Source: Bilifractor sp002394235
GTDB lineage: Bacteria > Bacillota > Clostridia > Lachnospirales > Lachnospiraceae
Assembly (NCBI RefSeq): GCF_052118845.1
Contig: NZ_JBQKGJ010000001.1
Coordinates: 1 to 64,000 of the forward strand
DNA: 64,000 nt
Reading direction: 5' to 3'
The notes under the pieces are model-generated. The model did no database searches and had not been told where the DNA came from. It saw only the letters and a program-made list of their open reading frames with translations. The position numbers and the translations under genes were made by a program. This document shows positions 35,636 to 46,234 of this stretch, piece after piece. Positions within the stretch are counted from its first letter, which is position 1; each line of letters opens with the position of its first letter.

Positions 35636-37940
35636 GAATCAGAAGATCACCGGCATGCCTCCTGCCCTTGACAACACAGTTCCCCTTATACTCATCCATC
35701 ACATAACAGAGCCTGGTCCCGAAACGTACTGTAGACTGCAGTCCGTCCTGCCCTTTTCCCTCTGTGGAAAGATTCGTGACAATGATCCGGAAGGCTTCGT
35801 TTTTTGCCGGAAAAACAGTCGGGAAATTCAGGATGATCCTTCGATCCTTTATCTTGCCAGCTTGAATTGTTTTATCCGCAATGACTTCCTCCGGGCGATA
35901 AGCGGCGGAATTCGCCTCTTCTCCAGAATCACCGGAAACCACGACAATTCGGTACCTGTCCTTCGTATTTCCTCTGCCTGCCGTTCTTGCCCGGATCAGG
36001 ATGGTATTAAATGCTCCCGAAGGATAGAAGCTCTGCGTCAGCGTCTGACCTTCCGGGACACTGACCCAGTCGGCCAGAGCCGTACTGTCACTTACAATGG
36101 AAGGAACATCGAAAACGCCCGATTCCGCTGTAATGACGTACTTCTGAAACAGCCCGAGCCCGGTTACGACAAGCAGAACAACGAGTACGAGACGACGTAC
36201 GGTTCCCACGGAAGACGGCGCATCCTGATATTTTCCCTCATCTATGCGGCAGGCCTTTTCCCACACGGGCAGGCTGACCAGAATCAGATACGGCAGGAAG
36301 GGATAGCTGTAAACCGGTTTTCCCTCCCAGAATGTATAGAAGACAAAACCTCCAAGCAGGGTGATAACGCATACCTGGAAGATAAAATTGCCGGCACATC
36401 CCGATTTTCTCCCGGAACAAAGCCAGACCAAAATCCCGGCGAGAGCCATAAAAAGCATCACCATACGATATGCCTGGCACCACAGATAAAGAATTCCGGC
36501 GCCCGGCCCGTTCAGGAGCTGATATAGCCACGGCAGGCTGTTCTCTGATCCCATGCTGCGGCTGAGATATTCCGCGGTTCCATCCGACCATGTCAGCCCT
36601 GTTTTTTCCAGATAGTGCTTCACATTGCCAGCCAGACCTCGTTCCTTCAGAATCTGTCGGACTGCTGCAATGTCCGCTTCCCTGTTCTCCTTCTCGGTGT
36701 ACATACGCCGGTTATAATTCATATCTTCCGAATTCACCCGTCCGGTCTCCGAAGCGCCAAGCATCAGCCAGTATACGGTCGGAAACTGTGTGTCTGTCAC
36801 CGGATCCAGACGCAGGGAAGCGTTTCGGATCGCAGACGATGTCACTGCCATCAGAAGAATCACGCAGACAGCAAGGATACCTTTTCTGATAAGATTCCGC
36901 AATTTCCGGTTCTTTCCCATTGTATAGAAAGATAATTCTCTTGATTGAACGTTCGTTTGTTTCATACCGGAACAAGACATCCGCGTGCCAGCAGGCATCT
37001 GTCCGGATCCCGAAGCGGAATTCTGCGAGTCGCCGGAAGACATCTCTGGCCGATAGAAAAGCTTCTGCACGCCCGCGCATACGCCGCACAGAACGAGAGC
37101 GATTACCGGGAACGCGGCTGTCGGACGAAAATAATATGCGGTCACAGCCGTCAGCCCGATCACCAGAAACTCCACAAAATGCAGTGCTCCGCTGTCCTTC
37201 CCCTTCAGAAGCGCTGCAGCCATCCACAGGCTCAGCATCATCAGCGGCATGCTGAGCGTACAGGTATAGGGCCAGCATATCAGAAGAATATTAAGCGGAT
37301 TGAAAACACTCAGCACAAATACCTTCAGCGCTGCCTTCGGCCCTCTCAGAAGAAAAACCGTCCTCCAGGTCATGAGAATGCCAAGATCAACGGCGGCCAC
37401 ATTCAGCACCGCAAACACCGTGCGATACGCATGAATATGCAGCAACATACAGACCCTGAAGACCTGAACGCAGAAAATCAGGTAAAGATCATTATTTCCA
37501 TATTTGGCAAAATAGGTGGATTTTGTATAATCGACGATCTGGTGAACGCCCCGCGCGATAGCAAGCGCCTGATCCTGAACCTCAAAGGCATCCGTATTCT
37601 GAATGGTATGCAGTCCGAACGCGATGAAAAGCTGCATCACCAGAAATACGCCGCCAAGAATCAGAAACATCAGCAGCCTTTTCCTATGACCCACACGATC
37701 AATCCAGGCAAATGCCAGGAAACCAAATCCCACAAACAGCAGAATCAGCGCAATCAGAAAGACACAGATCTCAACAGAAGACCAGGTCTCCGGAAAGCGC
37801 TGTATGATTCCCTCTACCGCCATATCCGGAAGTCCTCTTCCGAACCCCGTGATGAGTGAAAAAAATAGTGCAAATCCCAGCATGCATGCGGTGATGCCTG
37901 AGAGCACGAAAGAAAACATACGTCCCAGAAATTTCATCAT
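35592..37940 (-). CDS. Large multi-pass membrane protein, GT-C glycosyltransferase-like
   Basis: About 782 residues from an ATG at 37940 behind AGAGGC. Around twelve helices occupy residues ~5-330 and 470-580, followed by a soluble beta-rich C-terminal domain (~600-780). An acidic motif after helix 3 (NTDAFEVQDQALAIARG) and a YFRPTAAFPVIAL helix resemble GT39/PMT-like glycosyltransferases that use lipid-linked sugars. Donor and acceptor unknown. No glycan operon is adjacent. Confidence 0.78.
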   Translation of the reverse strand: MMKFLGRMFSFVLSGITACMLGFALFFSLITGFGRGLPDMAVEGIIQRFPETWSSVEICVFLIALILLFVGFGFLAFAWIDRVGHRKRLLMFLILGGVFLVMQLFIAFGLHTIQNTDAFEVQDQALAIARGVHQIVDYTKSTYFAKYGNNDLYLIFCVQVFRVCMLLHIHAYRTVFAVLNVAAVDLGILMTWRTVFLLRGPKAALKVFVLSVFNPLNILLICWPYTCTLSMPLMMLSLWMAAALLKGKDSGALHFVEFLVIGLTAVTAYYFRPTAAFPVIALVLCGVCAGVQKLFYRPEMSSGDSQNSASGSGQMPAGTRMSCSGMKQTNVQSRELSFYTMGKNRKLRNLIRKGILAVCVILLMAVTSSAIRNASLRLDPVTDTQFPTVYWLMLGASETGRVNSEDMNYNRRMYTEKENREADIAAVRQILKERGLAGNVKHYLEKTGLTWSDGTAEYLSRSMGSENSLPWLYQLLNGPGAGILYLWCQAYRMVMLFMALAGILVWLCSGRKSGCAGNFIFQVCVITLLGGFVFYTFWEGKPVYSYPFLPYLILVSLPVWEKACRIDEGKYQDAPSSVGTVRRLVLVVLLVVTGLGLFQKYVITAESGVFDVPSIVSDSTALADWVSVPEGQTLTQSFYPSGAFNTILIRARTAGRGNTKDRYRIVVVSGDSGEEANSAAYRPEEVIADKTIQAGKIKDRRIILNFPTVFPAKNEAFRIIVTNLSTEGKGQDGLQSTVRFGTRLCYVMDEYKGNCVVKGRRHAGDLLIRVSRIDEPVVKERG

Positions 37941-38166
37941 TATCAAGCCTCTTCTTAATGGTAGTCTACGCAATTTATACTGGCACATTGCACTATTTTG
38001 TCAAGTAAATTTTGTATTATTTTATCTTGCTTCTGGCGTATCTGAAATGCAGGAGTTGTGGATTGATCTGCAGGGAAAATACCGCTACAGTGCGAGGAAA
38101 ATTCTTCATGACATCATTGATATCACTGCTGTGCTGCCTCTCCGCAAGTATATGCGCCAATCAGGT

Positions 38167-38367
38167 TTATTCTGCGGGCTTTACTGTACCTCCTGGGATG
38201 AATTCGATCTTTAATCTCATGCCAAGGCCATTTGCCAGCCGTTTTACCATTCCAAGTGAAGGATTTCTGGTGCCATTTTCAATACGACTGATATCCGCTT
38301 GAGTGATACCTGTCCTATCAGACAATTCCTTCTGCGTTAAGCCTTCTCTGTTCCGCGCATCAATCAT
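38167..38367 (-). pseudogene. Truncated XRE/HigA-type antitoxin gene
   Basis: 66 residues with a clear helix-turn-helix (LTQKELSDRTGITQADISRIENGTRNPS). Relatives of the HigA type have about 30-50 more residues before this point. The expected upstream sequence is replaced by a fragment of an unrelated gene. Probably non-functional or a remnant, although the remaining DNA-binding domain is complete. Confidence 0.65.
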
Positions 38368-38468
38368 GCTGAACAGCCTGCCGCCTGTTCCTTTAAAAAA
38401 GCGGCTGTTGCCAATGCGCTGGCATAAAAATGTTCTTCTGGCACATCAAGTCCTATCCTTGCCAGTTT
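38364..38468 (-). pseudogene. Fragment of a NagD-like HAD-IIA phosphatase
   Basis: About 34 codons reading KLARIGLDVPEEHFYASALA... and ending in a TGA that overlaps the XRE fragment. The sequence matches the part of NagD-family phosphatases before their conserved YVIG strand. Both ends of the gene are missing. It begins directly after the lacS stop codon, marking a recombination junction. Confidence 0.6.
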
Positions 38469-38469
38469 C

Positions 38470-39834
38470 TTATTTAATTCCTTTTTCTGCTTTCAGTTTT
38501 TTATTTGCATCTTCTACATTCATTCTTGAAAGTACAAACATAATCAATGCATCAAAGATTAACGGAAGCCAAAGATACATAAACTGCATCATATCAAGTG
38601 CAGACTGCGGCTGAGTTGCATTTGTTCCGATATATCCACTAAACTCAAGCATCCATCCAACAACAGCGGTTCCAATACCTCCACCGATTTTTACGCCAAG
38701 AGAAGTACAAGAGTACATCGTTCCGTCAATTCTCTTTCCCTGTGTAAGATAAGTGTATTCAGAGCAGGATGCGATAACTGCATTCATATCTCCCTGCCAT
38801 GGTCCCTGACCTAAGGCTGCAAGAGCTGTAAATGCCATCATCAGCGGAACACTGCCCATATATCCTGCAACAACAACAAGTGCTCTACCGATGACTGCTA
38901 AGACATAACCTCTTAAGTTCAGTTTATACATACCTTTCCACTTACCAACTAATGTCGGTGTGAAAATCAGGGCAATGATCAGAGGAATATTTACTGCCCA
39001 TGCAAATTGTCCAAACAAATTCTTATTTTTCAGTACCCATGTCATGTAATAAATGCCAGCTCCAATCATGGCACCATATAACTGCTGTAAAATATATGTT
39101 CCACAAATCATCATGTAATATTTGTTTTTGACAAGAAGCTTGAATGCCTGTACCATTCCGTACTTTTCATTATCATTCTTTACTTCTCCTTCATTAAGTT
39201 CTTCCTCCGGAAGTTCCTTAACAGAAAGTGCTGAAATCGTATTTACGACCAGACCAATGATTGCATAGATAATAGCAACCGTTCTCCATGCCGCAGCATC
39301 TCCACCACATTTATCTACAAATCCAACTGTAATCGCCTGAATCAGAAGACTTGTTGAAAATGCAAAAATAAAACGGCAAGATCCCATCTGCACACGCTCT
39401 TTGCTGTTCTTTGTAATCAGTGACGTAAGTGCTGAGTAAGCAATATTGTTTGCTGTATAAAACACACAATTTAACAGTGTATAAGAAATAAAGAACCATG
39501 CGTATTTAGCCGTTGTTCCCAAACTCACCGGTACTGAAAAGCAGCAGACCAGCGTAATGGCACAGCCAATATATCCGTATAGCATCCAGGGTTTCGCTTT
39601 TCCCATTTTACTGTGTGTTTTGTCAATCATTGATCCAAAAAATATATCCGTAAAACCATCAAATACTTTTGATATGGCAATCAGGGTACCCACGACACCT
39701 GGAGCAAGTCCTACCGAGTCCGTCAGATAGACCATCATAAAAGATGTCAGGAACGCATAGACTACATTGCCTGCAATATCACCTGATCCATATCCAATTT
39801 TGTTATACCATTTCAAATACTTTTTTTCTTCCAT
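38470..39834 (-). CDS. lacS: Lactose/galactoside:cation symporter (GPH family, LacS/MelB-like)
   Basis: 454 residues, about twelve helices. GPH signatures: YGSGDIAGNVVYAFLTSFMMVYLTD region at the start, FFGSMIDKTHSKMGKAKPW, and later KYGMVQAFKLLVKNKYY. It lacks the C-terminal PTS IIA domain of streptococcal LacS. Follows lacZ in the same direction with a 166-bp gap. Codons are AT-rich compared with the flanking genes. Confidence 0.93.
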   Translation of the reverse strand: MEEKKYLKWYNKIGYGSGDIAGNVVYAFLTSFMMVYLTDSVGLAPGVVGTLIAISKVFDGFTDIFFGSMIDKTHSKMGKAKPWMLYGYIGCAITLVCCFSVPVSLGTTAKYAWFFISYTLLNCVFYTANNIAYSALTSLITKNSKERVQMGSCRFIFAFSTSLLIQAITVGFVDKCGGDAAAWRTVAIIYAIIGLVVNTISALSVKELPEEELNEGEVKNDNEKYGMVQAFKLLVKNKYYMMICGTYILQQLYGAMIGAGIYYMTWVLKNKNLFGQFAWAVNIPLIIALIFTPTLVGKWKGMYKLNLRGYVLAVIGRALVVVAGYMGSVPLMMAFTALAALGQGPWQGDMNAVIASCSEYTYLTQGKRIDGTMYSCTSLGVKIGGGIGTAVVGWMLEFSGYIGTNATQPQSALDMMQFMYLWLPLIFDALIMFVLSRMNVEDANKKLKAEKGIK

Positions 39835-40000
39835 CGAATTTCTTTGCTCCTCATCTTCATTGCACTTAGAATCTCAATATGTCTAGCCGCATGATGCCTA
39901 ATTCTAATTTTTCTCTGTTTTTGTCTGATTGCTCTGTATATCCGGACTTTACATCTCAATCAGACTATCCTTCTTTGTTTACGGGTTACATGAAACTTTA

Positions 40001-43000
40001 TTATCCCTTTACATACGGTATCAGCGTATACTGGAACCGGAATAATGCATCATCAAATCGGTACTGATCCAATACAACTGGACCACAACTATTAGAACCA
40101 ATGCCATTTAATGCGTAGTCAACGCAAAATACTACGCTATCTGATTCTGTCAGTTCATAATTATGTGCTTTCTTCTCAAGTTCTTCCTGTGTATAATAAG
40201 AAGCATTGAATGAAAAGGCATTTTCCGCGGATACCACAATTCCATATCGGCTGTTATTAAGCTCTACATATTCACAATCATAATGGCTTCCATTTTCCTG
40301 TGGGCGAATATAATCCTCATGCAAATCGTCTACATTTGCCTGGTACAAGCCGTGGCTCGCAGCCTGATGTTTGTCACAATAGCTTTCCTGTGGTCCCATT
40401 CCAAAGTATCTAACAGATGAAAGATTTTTATCCAGGAACATCCTCACACCAAATCTTGGCAGATCCGGAAATTCATCGTCTTTTGTTACTGCAATATCTG
40501 CATCAATCTTTCCAGCAGCTTCTATTTTCCATGTTATCGTCACATCAAGAATCTTCTGGACTGTCTCTGCCACAACGGATGCACGACTTGTAATTTTCAC
40601 ACCATGTTTTCCCTGCACAACCTCTGTCGTGTAGGCTCTTGTATAAGCTTTATCATAGTGAGCTTTCTTCCATTCAGACTTGATGTACATATCGTTATCT
40701 GTTGGAGCTCTCCAAATATTTAATTCCATCGGATGGTTCAAGTATTCCCGCCCTGCGAATTTCATCTCTGTAAAGAGTGCAGTACGTTTGTCTATGGTAT
40801 AAGCAAATTCACGCCCCTTGATATGAATCTGTGTATCATTTTCATTTACCTGTAATTCAGAGCCCATTGCTGTTTTTTGTAGCCATTTCTCAGCAAGTTT
40901 ACATTTTGCACCGTCTTTGCTTACCTCAATTTCATCGAATCCAAGAATATGGCCTTCATCCAACAGTGGCAATTTCTTTTTCAGATGGTAAATAAATTTT
41001 AAATAACATTTTCCACTCTCTGGCACATTGATCTTCAGGTTTGTTTTTCCTTCACTGTGTGGTGCTGCTGAAACTTCTGGCAGTTTACCTTTGCTGATTA
41101 CAAGCCCGTCCTGCGTCAGTTCATAACTGATCTTCACATAATCTTTCAAGTCATCAAAATCCATGTAGTTATGAAGCACCAGTTCTCCGCTTTCTTTGTC
41201 ATAGGAAATAACCCTTGCCGGGCGATAAACATTCTTGTATTCCAAAAGCCCTGTATGTACCGTTCTGTCCGGATATACTAATCCATCTATACAGAAGTTG
41301 CCATCATGAATTTCTTCGCCATGGTCGCCCCCATAAGCATATATAGTCTTTCCATTCTCAGCAGTTCCATGAGCAATCGCGTGGTCACACCATTCCCAGA
41401 CAAAACCGCCGCACATTTTATCATTATCCTGAATCATCTGGAAGTAATCTTCAAAATCTCCAGGTCCGTTTCCCATACTGTGACAGTACTCTACCAAAAG
41501 GAAGGGTTTGCTTCCATCTTTATCCAGATATTCCTGAATTTCGGAAAGCGCCGGATACATCCGGCTGTACACATCCAGATTGCTGTAATCATATGTTTTA
41601 TCATAATTACGATATCTTGCACTCTCATATTGTGTGATTCGGTCTGGATCAAAATTTTTTGTCCATTCCAGTGCTTTTTCAAAGTTGCAGCCATAAGCAC
41701 TCTCATTTCCCATTGACCACATAACAATACAGAAACGGTTTTTGTCACGTTCCACCATGAGTTTTACGCGATCAACGATTGCCTCTTCCCATACCGGATC
41801 ATCTGCAATCTTCTCATTCCATCGTTTGAACCGATTGTAATCAGTGTCTTCTTTTCTGTAGATCATAAATGGACCATGAGCTTCAATATCTGCTTCATCT
41901 ATTACCATGAATCCATACTTGTCACACAGTTCATAGAAAAATGGTGCGTTCGGATAGTGGCTGGAACGGATCGCATTAAAATTATGCTGCTTCATTAACG
42001 TAAGATCGGTTGTAATCTGTTCCAGACTGATTGTAAATCCAGTAACCGGATCGGAATCATGTCGATTGACACCACGGAATTTAATCTTCTGTCCATTTAA
42101 ATAAATAACCTGGTCTTGAATCTCTATCTTTCTTAATGCAATGTGGTCTACAATTACTTCGTTCTCTGTTTCAAGAATCAGTTTATATAGATATGGATTT
42201 TCTGTATTCCAAAGTTCCGGACTCGCGATTTCTAATGCAACTGTTCCTTCTTCAGCAATACTTCCTCGTGCTACAACTGCTCCGTTTCTATCTTCAATCG
42301 AAATTTTTACATTTAAGGGAGAGTAGAATTTCATGTCAAGTTCTACTTTCGCAAGACTATCCTCAATTCTTGTTTTAATATGATAATCACTGATTGCCTG
42401 TTTTGGCCGTTTCAAAATGTACACATCCCGGAAAATACCACTCATACGGAATTTGTCCTGATCTTCCAAATAGGAACCATCACACCACTTCATTACCAAC
42501 ACTGCCACCGTATTCGTTCCATCCTGAAGTACATCGGTAACATCAAACTCACTGGTCATATGCGAAACCTGGCTGTATCCTATGTAAGAGCCATTGATCC
42601 ATACGTAAAAGCAACTGTCTACTCCTTCAAAGTTCAAAAAAGATTTTGGCGCTTTCTCATCTCTACTGTACTCAAAAGTATGTACATAGGCTCCACACGG
42701 AATGTCCTGTGGCACATATGGTGGATCAAACGGAAATGGATACCGGATGTTTGTATACTGGTGTGTATCATATCCAGCCATCTGCCATACACTTGGAACC
42801 TGAATCTCATCAAAATTTTCTGTATCATAATTCTTCTCAAAGAAAGAATCCTGAATGTCATAGATGCTGTTAAAATACTTGAATTTCCAAGTTCCATTCA
42901 ATAACTGCATACGATCTGACTCTTCTCTGTGTTCCACCAAGTTATCCATTCTTCTGGATGCCGGAATATAATAGGCTCTGGCTGGCATTGTGTTTTCGTG

Positions 43001-43039
43001 CAGTACGCTTAGATTTTCATAATAACGTGGTACGATCAT
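40001..43039 (-). CDS. lacZ: Beta-galactosidase (GH2)
   Basis: 1012 residues, the normal length for GH2 LacZ. Hydrolyses lactose. N-terminal jelly-roll domain (TWKFKYFNSI), the RGVNRHDSDP motif, the acid/base Glu in WSMGNESAYG, the nucleophile in LVEYCHSMGNGPGDF, and a C-terminal domain ending near RFQYTLIPY. Divergent from an AraC-type regulator, as in many lac/gal clusters. Confidence 0.97.
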   Translation of the reverse strand: MIVPRYYENLSVLHENTMPARAYYIPASRRMDNLVEHREESDRMQLLNGTWKFKYFNSIYDIQDSFFEKNYDTENFDEIQVPSVWQMAGYDTHQYTNIRYPFPFDPPYVPQDIPCGAYVHTFEYSRDEKAPKSFLNFEGVDSCFYVWINGSYIGYSQVSHMTSEFDVTDVLQDGTNTVAVLVMKWCDGSYLEDQDKFRMSGIFRDVYILKRPKQAISDYHIKTRIEDSLAKVELDMKFYSPLNVKISIEDRNGAVVARGSIAEEGTVALEIASPELWNTENPYLYKLILETENEVIVDHIALRKIEIQDQVIYLNGQKIKFRGVNRHDSDPVTGFTISLEQITTDLTLMKQHNFNAIRSSHYPNAPFFYELCDKYGFMVIDEADIEAHGPFMIYRKEDTDYNRFKRWNEKIADDPVWEEAIVDRVKLMVERDKNRFCIVMWSMGNESAYGCNFEKALEWTKNFDPDRITQYESARYRNYDKTYDYSNLDVYSRMYPALSEIQEYLDKDGSKPFLLVEYCHSMGNGPGDFEDYFQMIQDNDKMCGGFVWEWCDHAIAHGTAENGKTIYAYGGDHGEEIHDGNFCIDGLVYPDRTVHTGLLEYKNVYRPARVISYDKESGELVLHNYMDFDDLKDYVKISYELTQDGLVISKGKLPEVSAAPHSEGKTNLKINVPESGKCYLKFIYHLKKKLPLLDEGHILGFDEIEVSKDGAKCKLAEKWLQKTAMGSELQVNENDTQIHIKGREFAYTIDKRTALFTEMKFAGREYLNHPMELNIWRAPTDNDMYIKSEWKKAHYDKAYTRAYTTEVVQGKHGVKITSRASVVAETVQKILDVTITWKIEAAGKIDADIAVTKDDEFPDLPRFGVRMFLDKNLSSVRYFGMGPQESYCDKHQAASHGLYQANVDDLHEDYIRPQENGSHYDCEYVELNNSRYGIVVSAENAFSFNASYYTQEELEKKAHNYELTESDSVVFCVDYALNGIGSNSCGPVVLDQYRFDDALFRFQYTLIPYVKG

Positions 43040-43176
43040 AAACAGCTCTCCTCCAATACATACACTTTTTTGTTCTTTGTTTTCCTAAAGCAAGCCTTAT
43101 GCTTTTTTTGTTTACGTTCCTTAGTTATGCTATATATAACTTATCCTAATTCGCAAAATATATCTATGAATTGGAT

Positions 43177-43205
43177 TAGACAAAATATGCACTAAATGAT
43201 ACAAT
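43177..43205 (+). promoter_or_regulatory. Promoter of the lactose-island regulator
   Basis: -35 TAGACA (43177-43182), 17-bp spacer, -10 TACAAT (43200-43205), followed by AGAGGTG before the ATG at 43235. An imperfect inverted repeat (CTAATTC ... GAATTGGATTAG, 43146-43179) overlaps the -35 and is a candidate regulator-binding site for this divergent region. Confidence 0.65.
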
Positions 43206-43234
43206 GATAAAAGTATGAAAAGAGGTGCTGCCCT

Positions 43235-44098
43235 ATGTATATGAACACCGGTTATTTGAACCACTCACATATGGATTTCAAAGACAAAAGTCGTCCGCTG
43301 ATTGTCGGTAGCTGTGGTACTTACCGTCTTTCCAGATATCCCAAACTTCCGACCTACCGTCCAAGGGGTCGTCTGGATTATCAGATTATATATATCACTG
43401 CTGGTTGTGGGCATTTTCATTTTGATAATGTAAATAATGAAACGATTGTTCCGGCCGGCAACATTGTACTGTACAGACCGAAAGAACTCCAAAAATATGA
43501 ATATTACGGAGAAGATAAGACAGAAGTATACTGGATTCACTTCACAGGAAGCAATGTAAAAAATATCTTACGTCAATATGGGTTTCCAGATAAAGAACAT
43601 GTCTTTCAAGTTGGTACATCTAATGAATATGAACAAATTTTCAAGCGTATTATTATCGAGCTCCAACGCTGTCAGGATAATTATGAGGAAATGCTTGTCC
43701 TTTTGCTACGTCATCTTCTGATTAGTTTCCACCGGGAACTGACAAGAGAGCACATATTAAAAAATGAATACCTTGATCATGAGATGGATAATGCTGTTAT
43801 CTTTTTCCGTGAAAACTACAATCAAAATATCAATATTGATGATTATGCTGCCTCACGAGGCATGAGTGTCAGCTGGTTTATCCGAAATTTCAAAAAATAT
43901 ACCGGTTCTACACCAATGCAATTCATTGTGGGAATCCGCATCAACAATGCTCAGATGTTACTTGAAACAACAACTTATTCCATCAATGAGATTTCTAAGA
44001 TTGTCGGATATGATAACCAGCTTTATTTCAGCCGGCTTTTTCACAAGCTGAAAGGATATTCGCCAAGAGAATACCGAAAAATAAGAAATAGGTTATGA
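43235..44098 (+). CDS. AraC-family regulator of the lactose island
   Basis: 287 residues. An N-terminal cupin-like sensing domain (YIIYITAGCGHFHFDN, VPAGNIVLYRPKE) and a C-terminal AraC DNA-binding domain with two helix-turn-helices (IDDYAASRGMSVSWFIRNFKKYTG; SRLFHKLKGYSPREYRKIR). Divergent from lacZ, so it probably activates lacZ-lacS in response to lactose or a derivative. AT-rich like lacZ and lacS. Confidence 0.92.
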   Translation: MYMNTGYLNHSHMDFKDKSRPLIVGSCGTYRLSRYPKLPTYRPRGRLDYQIIYITAGCGHFHFDNVNNETIVPAGNIVLYRPKELQKYEYYGEDKTEVYWIHFTGSNVKNILRQYGFPDKEHVFQVGTSNEYEQIFKRIIIELQRCQDNYEEMLVLLLRHLLISFHRELTREHILKNEYLDHEMDNAVIFFRENYNQNINIDDYAASRGMSVSWFIRNFKKYTGSTPMQFIVGIRINNAQMLLETTTYSINEISKIVGYDNQLYFSRLFHKLKGYSPREYRKIRNRL

Positions 44099-44203
44099 AA
44101 TCTATAATGTCATAAAGTAAGCGGTAAACAATCCGTACCTTGAAAAGCGTACATATAATGCTGAATCGGCGCAGGATGAGTACACTACCGTATTATCTGA
44201 ATC

Positions 44204-44455
44204 AAGGCTCGGCGCGAAGTCCGTCATGAGATGATCTGCCGAATCATCCCAAAACACACCGATATAACACCGTATTCTCAGGAAAAGATATCTCTTATGA
44301 TGAGCCATATCAATTCGTATAAGCGAAAAACTTTCGGTGATAAAAGTCCCTACGAAGTGTTCGCTTTCCAATACGGCGAGGAGACATTAAAAAAGCTCGG
44401 ACTCACTCTCATCCCGACCGATGAGATATGCCTGAATCCGAGCCTCCTCAAATAA
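44204..44455 (+). pseudogene. C-terminal remnant of an IS30-family transposase
   Basis: About 80 in-frame codons resembling the end of IS30 transposases: HEMICRIIPK, SLMMSHINSYKRKTFGDKSPYEVF, KKLGLTLIPTDEICLNPSLLK. The catalytic DDE core upstream is missing. A relic beside the right edge of the lactose island. Confidence 0.75.
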
Positions 44456-44670
44456 AAAAAACATAAATCGTACAACGCCGGAGCCGATGGGACATCAGAG
44501 CCACTCCATACAGAAAAAGAGGAGCTGATGGAAATTCTATGCTAAAAGAGCTGATGGAAATTCTATAATGACAGAAGATTGTATAGGGGGTATAATTGTC
44601 AAATACAGGCATTTGATATTATTATTCTAATATTGATGACATATGTATTTTGGTATAAGGAGAATTTTAG
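44456..44670. other. Leader region of guaA
   Basis: Contains a duplicated 18-bp block (GAGCTGATGGAAATTCTAT near 44522 and 44548), then an AT-rich stretch ending in TATAAGGAGAATTTTAG before the guaA ATG. No purine-riboswitch pattern is recognised. Confidence 0.55.
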
Positions 44671-46227
44671 ATGGCACAGGCAGATCAGGAGAAAGTAATC
44701 GTCATTGATTTTGGCGGTCAGTACAATCAGCTTGTCGCGCGGCGGGTGCGTGAGAGCAATGTGTACTGTGAGATTTATTCCTACCGGACGCCTCTGGACC
44801 AGATCAAGGCAATGAACCCGAAGGGTATCATTCTAACCGGCGGTCCGAACAGCGTATATGAGAAGGGTGCGGCTACGGCATCGAAGGAACTGTTTGAGAT
44901 GGGAATTCCGATTCTCGGACTCTGTTACGGAGCACAGCTCATGATGTATGTTCTGGGCGGCGACGTGCAGAAGGCGCCCGAGCGGGAATACGGGAAAACC
45001 GGACTTATCATCGACCGGCCGGATTCCCCTGTATTTGCAGGGGTTCCGGAGAAGAGCATTGTCTGGATGAGTCACAACGACTATATCACAAGAATCGCCG
45101 ACGGCTTTGAAGTGATCGCACATACCGCGAACTGTCCGTATGCTGCTGTTCAGAACACCTCGAAAAAGCTCTATGCTTTTCAGTATCATCCGGAGGTGCT
45201 CCACAGCCAGTTCGGAAAAGAGATGCTTCGCAATTTCGTATGGAACGTATGCGGCTGCAAAGGCACCTGGAAAATGGATGACTTCGCAGAGAAGACGATC
45301 CGGGAGCTTCGCGAGAAGATTGGAGACGGAAAGGTTCTGTGCGGCCTGTCCGGCGGAGTCGATTCCTCTGTGGCTGCTGTTCTGCTGTCGAAGGCAATCG
45401 GAAGGAATCTGACCTGCGTGTTCGTGGACCACGGACTGCTTCGGAAGGATGAGGGAGATCTGGTATCGAAGGTCTTCGGCCCTGACGGCCCCTATGATCT
45501 GAACTTTGTACGCGTGAATGCCGGAGATCGCTTCTTTGCTGATCTCAAGGGCGTGACAGAGCCGGAGAGAAAGCGTAAGATCATCGGAGAAGATTTCATC
45601 CGTGTCTTCGAGGCGGAAGCAAAAAAGATCGGAAAGGTCGATTACCTTGTCCAGGGAACAATCTACCCGGATGTTGTGGAATCCGGTCTGGGCGGTGAAT
45701 CTGCGACGATCAAATCTCATCACAATGTCGGAGGTCTTCCGGAGTATGTCGATTTCAAGGAGATCGTTGAACCGCTCCGCGACCTCTTCAAGGATGAGGT
45801 CCGGAAGGTCGGCCTCCATCTCGGAATCCCGGAGGAACTCGTTATGAGACAGCCCTTCCCCGGACCGGGATTAGGTATTCGTATCATCGGAGAAGTAACG
45901 CCTGAGAAGGTACAGATTGTTCAGGAGGCTGACGCAATCTACCGCGAAGAAATGGACAAGGCCGGAATGAATAAGGTCGCCAGTCAGTACTTCGCCGCTC
46001 TGACCAATATGAGATCGGTCGGTGTCATGGGGGATGAGCGGACCTACGACTATGCTATTGCCCTTCGCGCAGTCAGCACTGTAGATTTCATGACCGCCGA
46101 CGCCGTGGAAATTCCGTATGAGGTATTGAAAAAAGTAACGAACCGGATTGTAAACGAAGTGAATCACGTCAACAGAGTATTCTATGACATCACCTCAAAG
46201 CCGCCGGGGACCATCGAATTTGAATAA
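44671..46227 (+). CDS. guaA: GMP synthase (glutamine-hydrolysing)
   Basis: 518 residues. Converts XMP to GMP. Class I amidotransferase domain (GLCYGAQLMMY with the catalytic Cys; QYHPEVLHSQFG with the His and Glu), ATP-pyrophosphatase domain with the P-loop LSGGVDSSV, and the C-terminal dimerisation domain ending KPPGTIEFE. An AAGGAG site precedes the ATG. The gene is complete, and the prophage-like region starts just after it. Confidence 0.98.
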   Translation: MAQADQEKVIVIDFGGQYNQLVARRVRESNVYCEIYSYRTPLDQIKAMNPKGIILTGGPNSVYEKGAATASKELFEMGIPILGLCYGAQLMMYVLGGDVQKAPEREYGKTGLIIDRPDSPVFAGVPEKSIVWMSHNDYITRIADGFEVIAHTANCPYAAVQNTSKKLYAFQYHPEVLHSQFGKEMLRNFVWNVCGCKGTWKMDDFAEKTIRELREKIGDGKVLCGLSGGVDSSVAAVLLSKAIGRNLTCVFVDHGLLRKDEGDLVSKVFGPDGPYDLNFVRVNAGDRFFADLKGVTEPERKRKIIGEDFIRVFEAEAKKIGKVDYLVQGTIYPDVVESGLGGESATIKSHHNVGGLPEYVDFKEIVEPLRDLFKDEVRKVGLHLGIPEELVMRQPFPGPGLGIRIIGEVTPEKVQIVQEADAIYREEMDKAGMNKVASQYFAALTNMRSVGVMGDERTYDYAIALRAVSTVDFMTADAVEIPYEVLKKVTNRIVNEVNHVNRVFYDITSKPPGTIEFE

Positions 46228-46234
46228 TAGAACA

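Noticed and set aside
44456..44670. Purine riboswitch before guaA
   Set aside because: The three-helix purine aptamer pattern is not visible.
44833..45819. 328-residue minus-strand frame in guaA
   Set aside because: Shadow of guaA, which has all catalytic motifs.
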